20,422 nt of DNA from Reticulitermes lucifugus (lineage: Eukaryota; Arthropoda; Insecta; Blattodea; Rhinotermitidae): positions 6,871 to 27,292 of the forward strand of contig JAKCWW010003760.1 of NCBI GenBank assembly GCA_026260175.1. The letters are read 5' to 3'. Positions within the stretch are counted from its first letter, which is position 1, and each line of letters begins with the position of its first letter. Shown piece by piece: positions 18,998 through 20,422 of the stretch. A model generated the notes under the pieces. That model was not told the origin of the DNA. It saw only the letters and a list, made by a program, of their open reading frames with translations, and did not search any database. The position numbers and the translations under genes were made by a program.

Positions 18998-19017
18998 GGA
19001 GGGTATTTGTACAAAAG

Positions 19018-19268
19018 TCCGATCCCAGTGGCTGTACGGTCTAAGGCGTGTTTGTGCAGCTGTTCGCTTACTGGGATTGTGGGTTGGAATTCCGCCAGGG
19101 GCATGGATGTCTGTCTCTTGTAAGTGCTGTGTGTTGTTAGATAGAGGTGTATCTGTCGGGCTGATCTCTCGTCCAGAGAAGTCGTACCGATTGTGGCGTG
19201 TCTGAGTGTGATCGTGAAGTCTGACAGTGAGGAGGCCCTGGCCCACTAGAGGCAGTTGCGGCATCGGG
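19018..19268 (+). mobile_element. tRNA-derived SINE, copy 2 (same family as 2796)
   Basis: It begins CCGATCCCAGTGGCTG. The A-box-like TGGCTGTACGGTCTAAGG lies at 19029-19046 and a B-box-like GGTTGGAATTCCGC at about 19082-19095 (two changes from GGTTCGAATCCCGC). The body carries GTGTGTTGT and a pyrimidine/purine-mixed core as in copy 1. The 3' part contains GAGGAGGCCCTGGCCCA at 19229-19245, then GGCAGTTGCGGCATCGGG and an A run. That block matches the tail of the insert at 7048-7119 at 16 of 17 bases. No convincing TSD was found. It is probably non-functional because of B-box decay. Confidence 0.82.
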
Positions 19269-19274
19269 AAAAAA

Positions 19275-20363
19275 TTTTATGAAGGCGGTATTGTTAGTGC
19301 CTCAGGATAAGTGCTTTTGTAAAAGCGACAGTGAAATTACGGGTTCCCTAAAAACATTTAATTTTTTAAATAAACGGGTAAGTTTCAACTTTTACAGTAA
19401 AATAAATCGTCGGTTGAAATTTTCGATTATATTTTTTACTGCTGTATCAGAGCGAAAAAAAAATAAACTCATCTCAGTGAATAATGACATTATTACAGAA
19501 ATACAATATGCAGTTGATTTTTTCGGCTAAGATTATTCAGAAGGAATATGTGTTGATTATCCCGTTACAATTGTGCGCACAGATGAACATGCCCCCTTTC
19601 GGGTAAATAGAGTGATTTCACTAGTTTCCAGTATAAGGTAACTACAGACAGAATCGGTTACTGCACTATTCTACGTTCCGTAGTTATCCACAGATGACAT
19701 TCAAAGTTACGAATTTTTGCTCCAAAGTTTGTACGCAATTTAGAAGCGCAGATTTTCAACTTTCATCATCACTTTTTTTTGGCCCCCACGCCCCTCTTGG
19801 TTAGGGAAGATACAGAGCTTTGTCCAATGTCGAAAAAGAACGACGTCAGGCTTATATCTATTCATTGCGTCACAACCTGTAGGTGCGGCGACAATGGGTC
19901 TTGAACAAAGCAGACAAATAGCTGTGATGAAGTATATAACACTCGTGTCTATATGAGTTATACAGTTTCATATCCTTTTATGAAAGATGGACACATCTTA
20001 ATCTATCATGGAGAAAGCAGGAAGGTATAAAGGTCCGGAAGTCAGTGTATGTTTTAGGTAGGCTGTATATGTGGGAGTTGCTCATTCACACAAAACGCTT
20101 CCAATTATCCGTTCGTATACCATGTCGTGTCAACGAGTACAGTCAACAGAAAATAAAGTATGTCAGATTTTCTCATGTTCGTTACATGTATCGAAAAATG
20201 TTAAAGTTCCTGAAACAATAGGGTTGTTATGAGTTTTTTGCAACGTCTTTTCTTAAGTGCCTGATCAGAAATTGTCTACAGATTTTTACGAAATTTGGTA
20301 CGGACTACTATATGGAAATTACCCGGAGAATTTATACTTATTTCTTATTAATCTTTACTATAT
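19275..20363. other. No gene seen
   Basis: A plus-strand frame at 19279-19530 (83 codons) is Lys/Asn/Ile/Phe-rich, as expected of AT-rich DNA, with no motif. Nothing else was recognised up to the SINE at the window edge. Confidence 0.45.
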
Positions 20364-20422
20364 GCCGATCCCAGTGACCGTGCGGTCTAAGGCGTGGGTC
20401 TTCGGCCGCTCGCTTACTAGGA
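20364..20422 (+). mobile_element. tRNA-derived SINE, copy 3, cut by the window end
   Basis: GCCGATCCCAGTGACCGTGC, then GGTCTAAGGCGTGGGTC, then TTCGGCCGCTCGCTTACTAG matches the head of the SINE copies at 19018 (plus) and 2796 (minus), including the A box. Only the first 59 bases are present. It keeps both GCCGATC of copy 1 and CCCAGTG of copy 2, so it is close to the family's head consensus. Confidence 0.85.

Noticed and set aside
1..20422. CRISPR array, bacterial operon or prophage
   Set aside because: There is no regular spacer-repeat array, no ribosome-binding sites before long frames and no dense coding. The window is eukaryotic in character.

Overview
This window looks like intergenic or intronic DNA from a large, repeat-rich arthropod genome, and I find no convincing host gene. 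The evidence is long AT-rich stretches, short stop-riddled frames, tRNA-derived SINEs with target-site duplications (TSDs), decayed LINE, Tc1/mariner-like and hAT-like pieces, and no operon-like structure. The LINE tail with a GTTA-type repeat, the KYLG.TLTN reverse-transcriptase stretch and the particular SINE families recall cockroach and termite (Blattodea) genomes. That placement is inference from memory of repeat families, not a database result.

Layout. 1-256 is the 3' end of a LINE with a frameshifted C-terminus. 1501-2405 is a decayed Tc1/mariner-like element on the minus strand with recognisable inverted ends and an internally deleted transposase. 2796-3065 (minus), 3843-4118 and 4160-4417 are three SINE or SINE-like copies, each with probable TSDs. 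4429-7033 holds nothing recognisable. 7048-7119 is a 72-bp LINE/SINE 3' tail inside a perfect 14-bp TSD. 7612-7829 is a 42-bp minisatellite with five copies. 8664-8791 holds a hammerhead-ribozyme-like motif. 9659-9757 is a scrap of LINE reverse transcriptase. 12012-12273 is a small inverted-repeat element with a second hammerhead-like motif. 13285-13878 is a probable non-autonomous hAT element carrying a nested LINE 3' end (13414-13707, minus strand). 14009-14450 is a long hairpin element with arms near 150 bp and a third hammerhead-like motif. 14569-14690 and 15979-16155 are the two halves of the repeat family seen at 4160. 18905-18997 is another LINE C-terminal scrap. 19018-19268 and 20364-20422 are two more copies of the SINE seen at 2796; the last is cut by the window edge.

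The most interesting signal is a set of three loci (8693-8739, 12164-12206, 14354-14394) that fit one RNA fold. Each has CUGAWGA, one extra U, a 5-bp stem-loop, GAAA, a tiny self-complementary stem III, one H nucleotide, and then a strand that pairs with the bases just before CUGAWGA. This is the topology of the minimal hammerhead ribozymes known from Penelope-like elements and retrozymes. Two of the three sit in inverted-repeat elements. A second notable point is that the tRNA-derived SINE (2796, 19018) shares its 3' tail with the 72-bp insert at 7048, which suggests a LINE partner that mobilises it.
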